64,000 nucleotides of DNA from Agapanthus africanus (taxonomy: Eukaryota; Streptophyta; Magnoliopsida; Asparagales; Amaryllidaceae): positions 109,732,045 through 109,796,044 of the forward strand of contig JASDDO010000006.1 in assembly GCA_030015575.1 (NCBI GenBank). The letters are read 5' to 3'. The position numbers and the translations under genes were made by a program. Below, one piece after another: positions 11,561 through 24,082 of this stretch. Numbering within the stretch: position 1 is the first letter of the stretch; the number at the start of each line of letters is the position of its first letter. Below the pieces are notes generated by a model, which worked only from the letters and a program-made list of their open reading frames with translations, had not been told where the DNA came from and searched no databases.

Positions 11561-14500
11561 CCTAGACTATGACTCAGTGACCAGGTTGACCGAACCTTCT
11601 TAAAATACTGGCTTTTGGATTGTCTAAGTTGCATAAGTCATTGCCACTCCTTCTTTTACCCTTTGCATTTCTCAGAACACCCGTATTACTACGGATATCC
11701 ACTTCCATTGGATAGATCCATCGTATGGTTATATACGAACTCGAAGGGACTTCTTCGAGGATGGATCCAGGTTCAGGAGAAATAGAATTGGTTTATTCAG
11801 TTGTCTTTTATTATCACCTTCTCTCAGGTTGCGAGAGCTCCTTGGTTTAGGAGAGTACACCTATTACGCTTATTGGATAGTCTTATTCCAAACCATAGGC
11901 TGGTGCCGAAAGGTAGGGAATGAAGAAAACCAATTAGCCTAAGTAGGGTGTGCAGAAGGTAATATGTAAAGACAAAATAAAGGGATTAGAAAGAGGGCAA
12001 AGTAAATTGCGACTGATATCATTCATGACCAAAACCGCGTACTTCATCGCCACTCCTATTTCACCTTTTAAAAGAATAAGGTATTATTCAGTTGTCTTTT
12101 ATCATCATCTTCTCTTGAGATGCGAGTACTCCTTGGTTTAGGAGGGTACACCTATTATGCTTACTGGATAGTCTTCTTCCAAACCATAGGCTGGTGCCGA
12201 ACGGTAGGGAAGGAAGAAAACCATTTAGCCTAACGATGGTGTACAGAAGGTAACGACTAAAGACAAATAAAGGGATTTGGAGAGAGGGCAATAAAATATA
12301 CGGTTGAAGTCATGAATTGGATTATGGAAGAGGCATTACTATGAATACCAGGATACCCCTACGAAACATTTTCATGTTTCAGTGCATTGTTAAAGAAAAC
12401 CTGTTTTCCCGATTAGACACTTACTCCAAGGGTATGTATTTACCAGGTTTCATTCTCATATCTGTATGGTTTTACAGATGATGAGTGGGAGTAAGATATT
12501 GGGAATTATGTGATTATCCTCTTTATATCGGAATTCGTTGTAATTGGTGATATTTGAGGAAATCGCCAGGGTACAGTTTTCAACCTACGACGCACAGTTT
12601 TTGAGTTGTTTAACTCAGCGGACTTATACAGAGTATTGTATGTTGTCCAAGTGTCCATCAGGACAAAGGGGTAGGTCCTCGTACTATATTCTGTTTACTT
12701 ATAACTTCTCTAGTATTTAGACGAGTGTTTCGTAGAAATACAAGGTCTAAGTTTTGAGAAGTTGTGGGTATAAGAATAAAGTAGAGAACCGGGTATCACA
12801 AGTATCGGGATTCTTCAAAGAGATCGAAGATGTAGATTCTTGTGATTGATATTCAGATGATAGTGATGATTTTGAGAAACGTGTTTCTCTTTCAGGTTGC
12901 TCATAATTGGATGGATTCCTAAGTTGAGTAATGCTGATTAGCCTTTTTCCATTAAGTTGATATGCACTGGAGACAGCTGCATGATTTGAATCTGGTTCCA
13001 ATTAAATTAGTGCAAAATTTTCTATATTGGATATAGAATGGTTCGTACATTAAAAGTTGTTAAGGTACGGGGAGTTGCCCAGCTTATACTTAAAACCAGA
13101 CTCTGGATAACTCAGGGCACGTTTCTGTAATGGCTGTTTGTGGGTTGACCCTGGCTATGACGAGGGTTGATATTCTACCATTTGGAAGATCAATAGTGAT
13201 ATTGTTCTTGACTCGCCACAGTTTCAGTAAAATGGATCTTTTTCAGAAAACAATAGTGGGAGTATGGTAGAACTGGAAGTGATTCCAGAAATCGCAAACG
13301 ATTACGGAAAATTTAATAGGACCTATATATTCAATCAGGTTTGACATTCCAATAGCCACTCCGCAGATATGGTGGGTAACCTCAGACACCCGAGAGGTAC
13401 TTCGGTAGCCTCAAGGACGGCGACAGGGAGGTTTTTATCTACCAAGACTTGACACTACTGTTGTTCCAGGCTATGAAACCCGGTAGGAGGGTTGTCGTAG
13501 TCAGTGGGAGCATCGGAAGCATAGTGGGCAAGTAGCTTATGTCTATTTATAGACTGGAGCAGTTATAGCGGAGATAAATCATCTAATTTTGATATGACAG
13601 TCATGGGTTTGACTTCGATCAGAATAGGGGATGGATCTGTTAAGAAGGTAGTAGGGTGTGATGTCATGGTATCTGGATGACATACACAGAGTGGGAAGTA
13701 AAATTCCTATACTACGATCGGTTGTACTGTGGTCGTCACACAGTTGTTTCTCCAGACAGGATATGGATATAATATTTGACATTCTGGTTTCTGGATCTAT
13801 GGTTTTAGATCTGGATTTGGGTAGTTTGCCAATGTGGGTACTTTGACAGATATTCTAATGGTTTTTAGAATAGTTGACTCCTAGCATGGTGGTGTACCTG
13901 CAGGTAAAGGAGTCACCCTCTCTAAAGGTGTCGTATGGACTAAAGGGGAGAGGGATGTGCATGATTGGCAAATCACTTGCTTAGGCAATTGAGTCAATCG
14001 TGAGATGTCAAGTACCACACCAGATGTTGTTTTTGCACTAGATGCAATAAGATTGTATTAATCCAATCCTGGAGAAATATAAGGAAGCAGTTTTAGAACA
14101 TAAGTACATGTTCTACGGATTTGATGACGACAGCCTCCTTCGGGAGACGGTTATCATTCCAGGCTTCAAAGGTGACATGATTGACAGAGTGATTGTCATA
14201 GTTATAGTTTTTCCCTCTGACGAAGAGGGACAGTATTATGGACAGGTGGTCCAAGAGGATACTGTGGGTGGCATGGTGCCGGATATTGATTAGGTTCAGT
14301 GATCGATACAGTCTAAGAAGTTTGGATTTGGAGTTCATTTATGAACTAGGTCCCATCAGATATCCAGACATATTCTAAGACAGGTATTACTCGATTCGGG
14401 AGATTGCTTTCTCCGCGAACTTGAGATTTAGAGAGACATAGAAAGAAACATCTAGGCGGATCCACTCACTAAGGCTATTTCTCGAACACAATAGTTTTAC

Positions 14501-14590
14501 AAACGGGCTTTGTGATACTGATTAGTAGAGGAGTTGGATGTTCGGTTTCACACGGGCTGTGAGTAGTCGACATCGCAATAATTAGCCTTG
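11561..14590 (+). pseudogene. Decayed, largely unrecognisable coding region of C1
   Basis: Most of this 3-kb stretch cannot be matched to gag or pol by reading. Two points show its origin. Near 13265 a segment resembles the spacer after integrase in J, and 14340-14500 matches the end of copia RNase H (the RSHQ..SRHILR region) with frame breaks. No open frame reaches 90 codons. Compared with J, about 600 bp or more of coding length is missing and the rest is scrambled. Which parts are ancient pol and which are foreign sequence cannot be settled by eye. Confidence 0.6.
11795..12300 (+). repeat. Direct repeat of about 290 bp inside C1
   Basis: Two adjacent copies begin at 11795 and 12086. Both contain ATTCAGTTGTCTTTTAT near the start and CCAAACCATAGGCTGGTGCC further on, and they differ by scattered substitutions. 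They look like a tandem duplication inside non-coding sequence and encode no recognisable product. Confidence 0.8.
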
Positions 14591-14591
14591 A

Positions 14592-14606
14592 GTGCAAGTG
14601 GGAGAT
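14592..14606 (+). other. Polypurine tract of C1
   Basis: GTGCAAGTGGGAGAT lies immediately before the 3' LTR. J (51793-51807) and D (27350-27364) carry the same tract. It is the plus-strand primer site expected for copia elements and remains intact. Confidence 0.85.
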
Positions 14607-16726
14607 TGTTGGAGATAGTGCCCTCATAGTCAATTATTGGATCACAGGTACGTGATTGCAATGCGGAGGACCTATACTGGTAGGACAGTCTTACTCGAGA
14701 TGATAGTGTGCTATCTGGTTTGCCTTTATCAGTCGTGTACATGTTCAGGTGACTGATTACATGTTACACTTTGATAGAGCCCTTAGGATCTTGCTTTACC
14801 ACCAAAAGTATGATGGCGATCATATACGTGAGAGTTGGGTGGTTTATACGCATATCCTTAATTGTGGTCCCTAGTCGTGGGAGTTTCGAGACAGGGCATC
14901 GATACTCCGGAGTAGACTAGTGTGTACAGTCGAGACCCCGACGAGGGGCGGTGGCCGGTCTCACAAGCCACTGGTGTCAGTTGGATCACCTAAGATGTAT
15001 ACAGGTGCTCATTGGGTTATGAGTACACCGGACAGGACTCGCCGGGAATCTGCTAGTTAGTACTATATCTATCGTCAGATAGTAGTTCCCTGGTGACATG
15101 TGTACAGGTTAGTTCATCGACCTGAGGTCGTCATTTGTCTCGTGTGAGTTCCCACTGTGCTTTGATTTCTACCCTACCATGGCTCAAAGGAGTCGTGCAA
15201 ACAGGTAGTTTTTGGGTACAGTCCCGAGCCATATGGAGGCACGTGAGCGGATCGGCAGGGGATTCGTCTCTCCCGGTATTGGGGGCGAGGTCGTACTGTG
15301 TCTAGGAGAGCCATTACACAAAGTCCATGGCCATGGCAGGAGATTTACTGGTAGGTACTCCAGTAGTATCTCAGGGTGTTATTCGGCTTCACTCCGACAC
15401 GACTTATACTGCTAATGGGGGTCTGACGTTACTAGCCCCCTAGGCAGATATGCGATACTCATAGACGAACGGACCGGACTGTATATACATTGTCACTGTT
15501 AGGCTCAGTAGGGTTTTCCGGATGAGTTCACTCATCGGCATCCCTTGAGGTCAGTCCATGGGCAGCCGTTACGCATTGCTAGTGCCGCTGACGGTTTGTG
15601 GTTAAACCCACTGCCAGGATACTGACGAGTCATTAGAGTTCCCCACAGACAGTTTCCCAAGTTCGGGCGAAAAGTTGTAGAGGCCGTATGGTTTTATGGC
15701 AGGGTTCGGAAAATGCACGTGCGTTTACGCACGTGTTATTTTTCGGGCAGATGATACTGGTCGGCTTTAGTTTAAGCCGGATCCGAGTATTATATTGAGT
15801 AGGTATAATATCTTTGTCTCAGTTGCATTTGTATTCGGTCGTAATACAAATGCGGGTATATTTATACAGTTTCGGGGTTATCCTGAAAGTCGTTTCAGGA
15901 TCACTTTTGGAAGTTGCCAGTTTCCAGTTTTCTATCAGCCGTCTTTTAACATTCGGTTAAAGACGGATTTATCTTTTCTTCAGTTGAGGTGAGTCAGTGT
16001 TCTAGAAGCATCTAGATGAGGTGACTAGGATTAATTTGTGTTGAGTTTTCATTGGATGCATTTAATGGTTCATTAATGCATGATGACTAGGTTTATGATT
16101 CATGCTTTAACATTAAAGCTTTTTGTTTTGGTTAAGATCTTTTCTTCATGATATGCTTCATGTTATGGTCACCACTTGCTCCTACCATCACCTCCCTCTT
16201 GCATATAAAGTGGCCGGCCCCCTCCTCTCTCTCGACTTCACTTGGTTTTTGATTTGTAGAAAAGATTATGATAGTATTTGGGGTGCATGGAATTTTACAG
16301 TTCATTTCATTCCATCACCCAATTCCCTCGGCAACTTCATTAACCGATCGTCCACGGATTTGGACGAAGTGAGACAAAGTCATCTACTCATTCTCTACAT
16401 CATTCTTGGTCGTCTCTTTTAGCAAACTTGACGATCGAGTTGTCTCAAGTCAGAGGCGGGAGCCCGTTTAAAGAATCGTCGACGTGGTGCCACCTCTACG
16501 AGGAGATCGGAGATCGACGAGATCGGAGCAGCCGCAACGGAGCGTGGGATGATGGTTGAAGAACGAAGGACTCGGATCGTTCGGTATAACCTTTCTGCAC
16601 TCTTTACAGTTTGTTAGTTTAGCAATAATGGCAGATCCGGGTTAAAGTATACGATAGCGCCAGTTAAAAAGTTTTTATTCCGCATTTGGCGTCTGTAGAC
16701 TGCCGGGGCGCTAGCGTAGACTTACA
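14607..16726 (+). repeat. 3' LTR of C1
   Basis: TGTTGGAGATAG to AGACTTACA, 2120 bp, followed by target-site copy CTAGC (16727-16731). It retains the hairpin segment that the 5' LTR lost. Differences from the 5' LTR are mainly single substitutions, many of them C/T or G/A. Confidence 0.93.
15716..15735 (+). other. Perfect LTR hairpin (8-bp stem, TTTA loop)
   Basis: CACGTGCGTTTACGCACGTG, with G-box-like CACGTG at each arm end. The equivalent palindrome is at 45028-45047 and 52890-52909 (J LTRs) and at 30730-30749 (LTR G2, minus strand), with paired base changes in the stem. It may be an RNA structure or a bZIP-type binding palindrome; the sequence alone does not decide. Confidence 0.8.
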
Positions 16727-18702
16727 CTAGCGTCGGCTTCATCGGAGAAGAAGTGGGCTAAGTCATCGACGACGATGCCGAAGATGATCTACGTCGAGGC
16801 ATCGCTAGATCAAGCTCCAACTTCACCAAGTCAAGAAACTTGTGAAGAAAACACACTCTACTACTTGGAAAGAGGTAGAGGATGAAGAAATAGGAAGTGG
16901 GTAGACTTTAGAATTGGATTTCTCACTCAATTTCTCACTTTGCCATTAAAGCTATCAAGCTTTTTCTTGAAGTGAAGAAGAAGAAGATGATGAAGAATAT
17001 GATGATATATTATGATAAGTTATTCTTTAAAATAGAAAATCATAGAATACTTATCATAAACCAACCATAGTTATGTGTAGAGAGCAAACTATAGTTAGGT
17101 GAATGGTTAGGTTAGGCATAAAACAAAAATGGTGGACTTTTTCAAAACTTCATGAAACTTCAACAAAGAAACAAAATTAGCCACCATTTTCCTTTTGCCA
17201 AAATGAAATAAATAAATAAATGAATAAAACAAAACCCTAACCATTATCATGTAACCATGGTTTGATCTTTACACAAAAACCCTAGCAAACATGTATCATC
17301 AAACATGATACAATCAAGTGCACAAAAGTATATCACATATACAATGTGTACATCCGAGTGAGAAAATCCATCTTAAGTAAACCGATACTAGTTAATGCAA
17401 ACTAATATATCAAATATATAATTATACATTAAATCATTAAATCAACACTTGATTTAACGATCCGGTCATATCGCATATAACCGACTAATATAAATAGTAA
17501 CAACTTATCGAATAACACTTGATCCGATAACCCGGCTATAACGCATATAACCGATCAATGTTACAAATCGCGAGAATCGAATACAGTATCACATACTGGT
17601 ATTATTCTCGGTCCCGCACATATCTCATATGCGCTCCTATTTCGTTTCGCTTGAGCCAGGAAACCTCTGTGTAGGACTCTAAAGACTCGTCAATACGCCG
17701 GCAGCAGGTGATGATCATATCAAACACCCACAAGCCGCAAGCGGTCTGCTAAACGTAATGGCCACCCGGGTATTGAGCGATCAGAAGATCGACGAGCAAG
17801 CCCGCTCACACTCCAGTGAATCCAACCAGTAACACTACCGTACAGTCCGGTCTGATCGTCTGATATGTCGCATATCTTGCCTAGGGGTGGTAAACGTCAG
17901 ACCCCAATAGCTCGATAAGTCGTGTCGATATGAGGTCTATAACAATTCGAGAAACTACTGGTAACACTTACCAGTAAATCTCAGTAACCCTGGCCAGGGA
18001 TTTCCGGTTATAGCCAATCGAACACAGCGCAACATCAACCCCCTATACCGGGAGAGACGAATCCCCTCCTATCGCTCATTATCTCCATGTGATTCGGGAC
18101 TGTACCCAAAAACCACCGTTTTGCACGCCCTCTTGGACGTGGTAAGATGGAAATCAAAGCACAGTGGGAACCACACAAGACTCTATGACGATCTCGGGTC
18201 AACAGACTACTCTGTACCAGTGTCACCAGAGAACTGCCATCTGACGTAAGGTATAATACCATCTGGGAGTTCTCGGCGAGTCCGTCCAGTGTACCCAGTC
18301 TCTACTGAGCACCCGTATATCATCTCCGATGTCAAACACCAATGGATATGGGATCATCCATCGCCCATCTGTATGGGTCGAGAAGGTATACGCTAGTCTA
18401 CTCTGGTATATCGAGGCTCCGTCTCGATACACCCACGACTAGGGACTTTGAAGGATGTACTTATGGACTACCATGTCCCCACTAGTATGATCCGCATCAT
18501 AGTCCAGGTAGTCAAGTACACATCCTAAGGGCTTTACCAACATGTAACAGAAAGACAATCAGTATACACGTTAAGGTAAAGGGTAACCAGATAGCATACT
18601 ATCATGTCGAGCAAGAAAGTCCTCCCTATATATGTCCCAGCATCCACTACAATATACATCCAATGTACAGTAATGGCCTCTAGGGCATACATATAACTAA
18701 CA

Positions 18703-18949
18703 GGGGTGGGTTTAATTCAATCACGAAATGACGGGTAGAACTTGACTAGCACTTATGATTTGTTGACTATGTTAAGGTCATAAGCTGCTAGGGGCAAAAT
18801 ATTATCTGGAATTTCAAGTGTTGAAATTTGCAATGAGATTGCATACATTCTATGAGATAGTTGAATCCCGATACCCAGTGCGAATAAGTGTTACTCCTAG
18901 GAGAATTTTGCACTTTACAATTAGCTAACCAATTAGGTGTCTAGAAAGG
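18703..18949 (+). other. Element D leader, second part
   Basis: This short stretch between solo LTRs B1 and E continues the D leader. GACGGGTAGAACTTGAC and the following TTATGAC..AAGGTCATAAG-type text align with 47290-47345 of J. It ends with target-site copy AAAGG (18945-18949) in front of E. Confidence 0.8.
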
Positions 18950-19946
18950 TGTCACGACCCGAAAGAGCACGTGACTGGCTCTTGAACCATATGAAGTCTA
19001 TAGGACTCCATCTGATCCAAGTAAGCCAAAAGCCCAGAAATCTAAAACCATTTTTAAGAATAAGTAAAGAAACCGGTTTAAAGAAGTGAAGAAATACATG
19101 TTTGAAATCAAGGTTTTTAAATAACTAAGCCGAATATGCATTTTAAAACAGTAAAGTCTTTTCTAAAAATTTCGGCGGAGTTTCTTTTGTAAAACTGGCC
19201 CCAAATGGGGTACAACAAGGATAACAATATATGCAATGATAAAGGCATCCCCAAGCGGGAGCTAGCTCTTCGTCAAATGACGGCCACAACCACACAAGCA
19301 ATAAGAATATACAACGCCGAAAGGCGAGGGTCAAACCAAAAGAACTCAAAAGCAACAAGAAAACCGCAATACTACTAAGCGCGACTCTAAGGTCGAATAA
19401 TACATCACTAAAGTCTAGGTCTGAAACAATATACAAGTTTTGGTTGATGGAAATCCTAGATACAATGGATAAAATAAATACAATGGTGGTTCTTGATGCA
19501 AAAGAATCCACCTACCAAAAGTAATGCACCCGCAAGGAAGTAGTGTGCCAGAAATGCCGCAATGGAACCTGTACGGCAGAACCTGCAAGAACTGTGGCAC
19601 AACGGGGGTGAGTTGCCAACTCGTGAATAGAGAATATCTACAAGCAGAAACCGAATGCAAGACATAATCCTAGGTCAACAATCAGTAATAAACCTCAAGG
19701 AATAAGCCTGATACATAAAAAAGTGGCAAAGCAACATCTAAACAGGTAGGTAGTGCCAAGTACTCAGGTAATAACATGTCATCAGTATAAGGTATGTTTG
19801 CATGAAGTAAATATGATGAAGTATCAAAAGGATATCAATACACATATATTAGCGTCCCATACCACTAATATTGGTGTAAGGGTATATATAACAGCGCCCT
19901 CATGCCCTGTTATATATACAAGTGAAGTGTGATCAATGTAAATCCA

Positions 19947-20092
19947 GTCTGTATATGATCCATGTCTGTATATGATCTATGTCTATATATGATCTATATC
20001 TGTATATGATCTATGTCTGTATATGATCTATATCTGTATATGATCTATGTCTGTATATGATACAAGTCTGTATATGATCTATGTCTGTATAT
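19947..20092. repeat. 17-bp tandem array in E
   Basis: About 8.5 copies of GTCTGTATATGATCTAT with small changes. Simple tandem array inside the LTR. Confidence 0.85.
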
Positions 20093-20093
20093 A

Positions 20094-20167
20094 CGTGGAA
20101 CCCGTCCACCCGTCACCCAATGACAATAAACGTGGAACCCGTCCACCCGTCACCCAATGACAATAAG
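20094..20167. repeat. 37-bp tandem duplication in E
   Basis: Two nearly identical units begin CGTGGAACCCGTCCACC at 20094 and 20131. The short palindrome GTGGAACCCGTCCAC lies inside each unit. Confidence 0.88.
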
Positions 20168-20259
20168 AAGTAATTATGTAAATATGAGGATATAAACAAA
20201 ATCATGGAAAACATCATGAAACCCGTGCCAAGCATCGACACGTAAATCCTCGTCGACGA

Positions 20260-20395
20260 CATGGGGCTCCGTCTGCGGTATCGGCCCTCGGCCCCGGCAG
20301 GTACGGGTCAGCCCATATCCTCATCCATGTGGGGCTCCGTCTGCGGTATCGGCCCTCGGCCCCGACAGTACGGGTCAGCCCACATCCATCTCTCA
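20260..20395. repeat. 68-bp GC-rich tandem duplication in E
   Basis: Two units contain GGGCTCCGTCTGCGGTATCG (at about 20263 and 20331) followed by a CCCTCGGCCCCG run. They differ at a few positions and form a GC-rich island inside an otherwise AT-rich LTR. Confidence 0.85.
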
Positions 20396-20720
20396 ACTCC
20401 GGTCGGTATCCTCCAGATATCCGCCGAGCTCAAATACAATCACCGGTAGGTAGTAGTCCCTCTGCCGGGCTCACCGTCTACTACACAGCGAAACCGTTCT
20501 CGCCCCGGGATACCATACCGGGTCCACCATGTACCCGTAATCGGCCTCAACCAGCTCCTCGATTCGGGTTCACATATATCACTCTAGCCCCGAGAAAACA
20601 CATGGTGGACGCACCGAAATATCATATCAAGGGAACCGGGTTTTAAATGATTACATATTTGAAATAGCCTCGGTTCCCAAATCCAGAAATCACATAAAAT
20701 CCAAACCAAAATGCAAGTCA

Positions 20721-21059
20721 ATGATCCGATATGATATGTGCGTCAAATATAGATATCATGTCAAGTTACATAAAGATAAGCTATACCATAATGATCCGAT
20801 GTGATATATGCATCAAGTATGAATATCAAGTCATGTCACATATAAATGAGCTACAATATTATGATGCGATGTGATATATGTATCAGGTATGAATATCAAG
20901 TCATGCCACATATAAATGAGCTACAATATTATGATGCGATGTGATATATGTATCAGGTATGAATATCAAGTCATGTCACATATAAATGAGCTACAATATT
21001 ATGATGCGATGTGATATATGTATCAGGTATGAATATCAAGTCATGTCACATATGAATAG
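20721..21059. repeat. 70-bp tandem array in E, nearly five copies
   Basis: Units start at 20721, 20791, 20861, 20931 and 21001, exactly 70 bp apart. Each begins ATGATSCGAT. The last three full units are almost identical and the first is the most diverged, consistent with recent expansion at the right end. There are no spacers of unique sequence, so this is not a CRISPR array. Confidence 0.92.
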
Positions 21060-21241
21060 TAATGTGCATATGTCGAGGGAAACCGCTCCTTTAGAATGAA
21101 TCAGTTTTAAAGAATATCTTGCGGTCCTCAATCTCTAATCAAGTCAGAATCATCTATGTTTGTGTACAGGTATAAGTGTACAATATGCCAAGCAAGAATC
21201 ATATCATGAATGCAACAGTACTACAGTGTAGTGGCATGGCA

Positions 21242-21306
21242 ATTATCGATGATGAAGTGTGTGAGCCGGCAAACAGTGTACGTGGAACATACGCATCATC
21301 GATAAT
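21242..21306. repeat. 13-bp perfect inverted repeat in E
   Basis: ATTATCGATGATG at 21242-21254 and its exact complement CATCATCGATAAT at 21294-21306 enclose 39 bases. It could form a stem-loop in RNA; function unknown. Confidence 0.8.
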
Positions 21307-24082
21307 GGTGCTGGTGTCCTAACAGCATGATAACAGTAGAAATAAACATATGCAAGCGATGCGAATAGCATGAAAATGCGAAAGTCAAATAATCAACACC
21401 ACAGTGAAGAAATTACATCAATATTTATAAGTCATGCAGTGATGCCTTTTGAAATAAGACGAATCAGGGTTTTAGTAAAATAAGGGATGCGATGTTTTTA
21501 AGAAAAGATACGCCTTTTAAGTATTCGCAAAATCCCTTTGTTTGTCTTTTAAGATACCCCTGATTCATAGTTTTTGAAATAGGTATGCCTCGGTCTAGTC
21601 TAACATCTACTATGCAAACTACAGATCTAAGTATCAAATAAGTCGGGAGGGGTATGGAAACCGCCTAAATCTGAGTCGATACATATATAGATATAATAGT
21701 CGGTGATTTCGCCTCAATAGTATCACGTACGATACAGTATATCATATGACCTCCTCTATTCATGAGCGCGGATCTATCATCAATATCGGCTCGTACGGTA
21801 AATCATCGTACGGCATCCCAATAGCTGGGTACGGGTCAACATCTCACTATCTCATCACATAACAGGTATCACTATCATCAGATCATATAATCTGTGGTAC
21901 TACTCTATATCTAGTACAAATCGATACCATCAATAAAGTATGCATGTGGGGGTAAACACACATCCCAAGCCCGCAAGAATCACAAGTCATATCCCAAATA
22001 TGAATCATATCAAATCACCGATCTCGCGGCACAAAGCCCACATCATTGACTCATCTCCAAAGTCATCCCATATCATCAAACACAGTGCAAGTATAATGAA
22101 TATGCAAGGTTGTGCGTGCTGGTGTACCTCTATCCTAGAGCTCGCAACTAGGAACTACGCTAGTTATTTCTATCTCTAACTAACCATAACACACTACAAC
22201 TATCACATAAATAAACTACATAGTATACTATCTACGGACTGCGGGGGTGCTATACGCCATCCACCCGACTTCCCCCTGTAGATATAATCTACTCACCTTG
22301 CGTCTCCATCTTTCGATGTCACCACGCGTTTGCTCGTCATCCCGTAGTCTTTATAGGGTACCTACACATCAAAATATTGTATATGCGCATTAAAACCAAA
22401 TCAAAACTAAAACGGCACATGAAATCCAAAACGATACGATAAGGGGCCTATAGGTGAGAACCTATGGCACGCTTTCAAAACCATCAATAAATTCTCTATA
22501 TCGTCGTATAAACGCCAAATAGTCGAGGCAAAATACAATCCACAATTGCAGAATTAAAAATACGGAATACGGAAACATGAATCCAAAACAGCAACTTAGG
22601 AAATATGTCCCAGATTTCACCCTAAGTCACTTTATACAAATCTATATCTACCAGGGGCCTAACATGAACATGTAGGAGCTACAGAACCAACACGAGCCAA
22701 AATGGTGGGACCCAGGCCGCAATTGGCGGCCAAAGGGAATAAATTGGCGGCCGGGAAGAAGAAGTGGGAGCTGGGGTCTTGGGGTTATCTTTCTGGGTGC
22801 CTGCACATACCACTGTCCAATCAATTTTATTTTAGCATACCTCGTATGATAGCAGATTCCATAAACACTACACAGATTTCACAATTTTTCCGATATCGGT
22901 TTCTAAAATCCGTATTCTGGTTTAAGCTTCAGGTTTTGGGTTCCAATTCATACACTAGGGTGATGGTATAACCTCTACTAACCTCAATTTCACAATACAA
23001 CACCAATTTCCCTCAAACCCTAACTTGGTTATCCTCAAGTCCACAAAAATCCACAATATCGGTTCTAAACTAAACATGGGGTATAAGTAATGCATAAACC
23101 AAGTTAATGATTCAGAAATTATCTCATTTGGCAACTCAAGAAAATTCTTGAGTTGCCCCTAGTGGCCAAAATCCAAGCTTTCTTGGTCCATCATGAAGGT
23201 CTTGAGCTTGTGCATCTTTTTAGTGAAATGAGGGTAGGGTTTTGAGTTTGTTTTCATGGTGATTTGAGGAGTTGAAGAGGGAAGGGAGATGAAGGAGGAG
23301 GAGCAGCAGCAAGCAAGGAAGGGGGAGAGAGAAACTAGAGAAGGAAATGGCTAAGTCTCTTGGTCAAATGAAACCTATACCTCTCTCTCTCACCAACCCT
23401 CCAATTCTTTATTCTTTTCTCTTTTTCTTTCTCTTTTCTTCTCTCTTAATCTCTCAAAATCCTTCTTACATAAATAGTAAACCCAAATGAGAAACCATGG
23501 CAAGAAAAATGCACAAGTGTAGAAAAAAGTGATATGTGCATGTTTTGCTCAAATTTGCTAAAAAAACCGATTAGCGATTTTTAATCGCGATTAGCACTAA
23601 TTTAGTATATAACTAATCAATTAAACTTAGAAATGGCATAATTCTCTAATTTACCCTATTTTAGAATTTTCCATAATTTTTCTAGCATTTTTCCTATTTA
23701 TTTGTATTTAATAATACCAAAATATTAAAATATTCAATAAAATAATATTAAATTATAAAAATTCCCAAAATTAATATTTTATCTTTTTGAAAATGTTACA
23801 AAAGGTGTCAACGGGGTTAAGCCTCTGGGAAAACGAGGTTTACTTTAATTAGGTCCGTGCGAAAGCACGGGAAACCTCTCTCAAAGTACCGACACTGGCC
23901 TGGCTGAACGGTTATCAAACTTGTAGGGTGTAATTAATCCCAGCTAGTCTTACCTTTTAGGGTTTGAAGGAAGATTTGATAAAAACAGTGGGAGCCATCC
24001 TGATTAGATAAGATAATAACCAATCTAATCTTGTAAAAGCATACGCTAAGTGTTTTCTTCTCTCTTTCTCCAGGTAGCAACC

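Larger units (their letters stand above)
7193..16726 (+). mobile_element. Element C1: complete copia-type element without coding capacity
   Basis: It has two LTRs of 2088 and 2120 bp, a PBS directly after the first and a polypurine tract directly before the second. The 5-bp target-site duplication CTAGC lies at 7188-7192 and 16727-16731. The element is inserted in solo LTR B1. The 5.3-kb interior begins with the family leader and ends with a recognisable but broken RNase H tail; no frame above about 100 codons exists. The LTRs differ at roughly 20 positions plus two indels, about 1 percent. A recent insertion with a long-dead coding region suggests mobilisation in trans by an intact relative such as J. 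That last step is inference. Confidence 0.9.
6955..18702 (-). mobile_element. Solo LTR B1, split by element C1
   Basis: The two parts, 6955-7192 and 16732-18702, together form one LTR of about 2.2 kb with ends TGTAGGG... and ...ACTAACA. It matches the 5' LTR of B2 (31340-33560) across its full length. Flanks GGGAT (6950-6954) and GGGGT (18703-18707) are a target-site duplication with one mismatch. No PBS or internal sequence accompanies it, so it is a solo LTR left by LTR-LTR recombination. Orientation is taken from B2, whose PBS reads on the minus strand. It sits in the leader of D, where the leader text continues on both sides. Confidence 0.88.
18950..23800. mobile_element. Solo LTR E, 4.85 kb, Ty3/gypsy (Del/Tekay-like)
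   Basis: It starts TGTCACGACCCG and ends GAAAATGTTACA, bounded by the 5-bp duplication AAAGG at 18945-18949 and 23801-23805. The D leader continues directly on both sides. TGTCACGACCC is a common terminus of plant Del/Tekay gypsy LTRs. There is no PBS, no polypurine tract, no second copy of the terminus and no pol motif inside, so a single LTR is the best reading despite the length. It contains several tandem arrays and a 13-bp inverted repeat. The longest antisense frame (19143-19511) is hydrophobic but has no recognised domain. Orientation cannot be fixed without an internal region. A large non-autonomous element is the alternative. Confidence 0.75.

Noticed and set aside
16732..18702. Possible separate element to the right of C1
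   Set aside because: It joins with 6955-7192 into one LTR matching B2, with flanking target-site copies; it is the second half of solo LTR B1.
19143..19511. Hydrophobic 122-codon frame on the minus strand
   Set aside because: It lies wholly inside LTR E, has no recognised domain, overlaps other short frames on the same strand and has no supporting context.
20721..21059. Regular 70-bp repeats as a possible CRISPR-like array
   Set aside because: Units abut without unique spacers and lie within a plant LTR; this is an ordinary tandem array.
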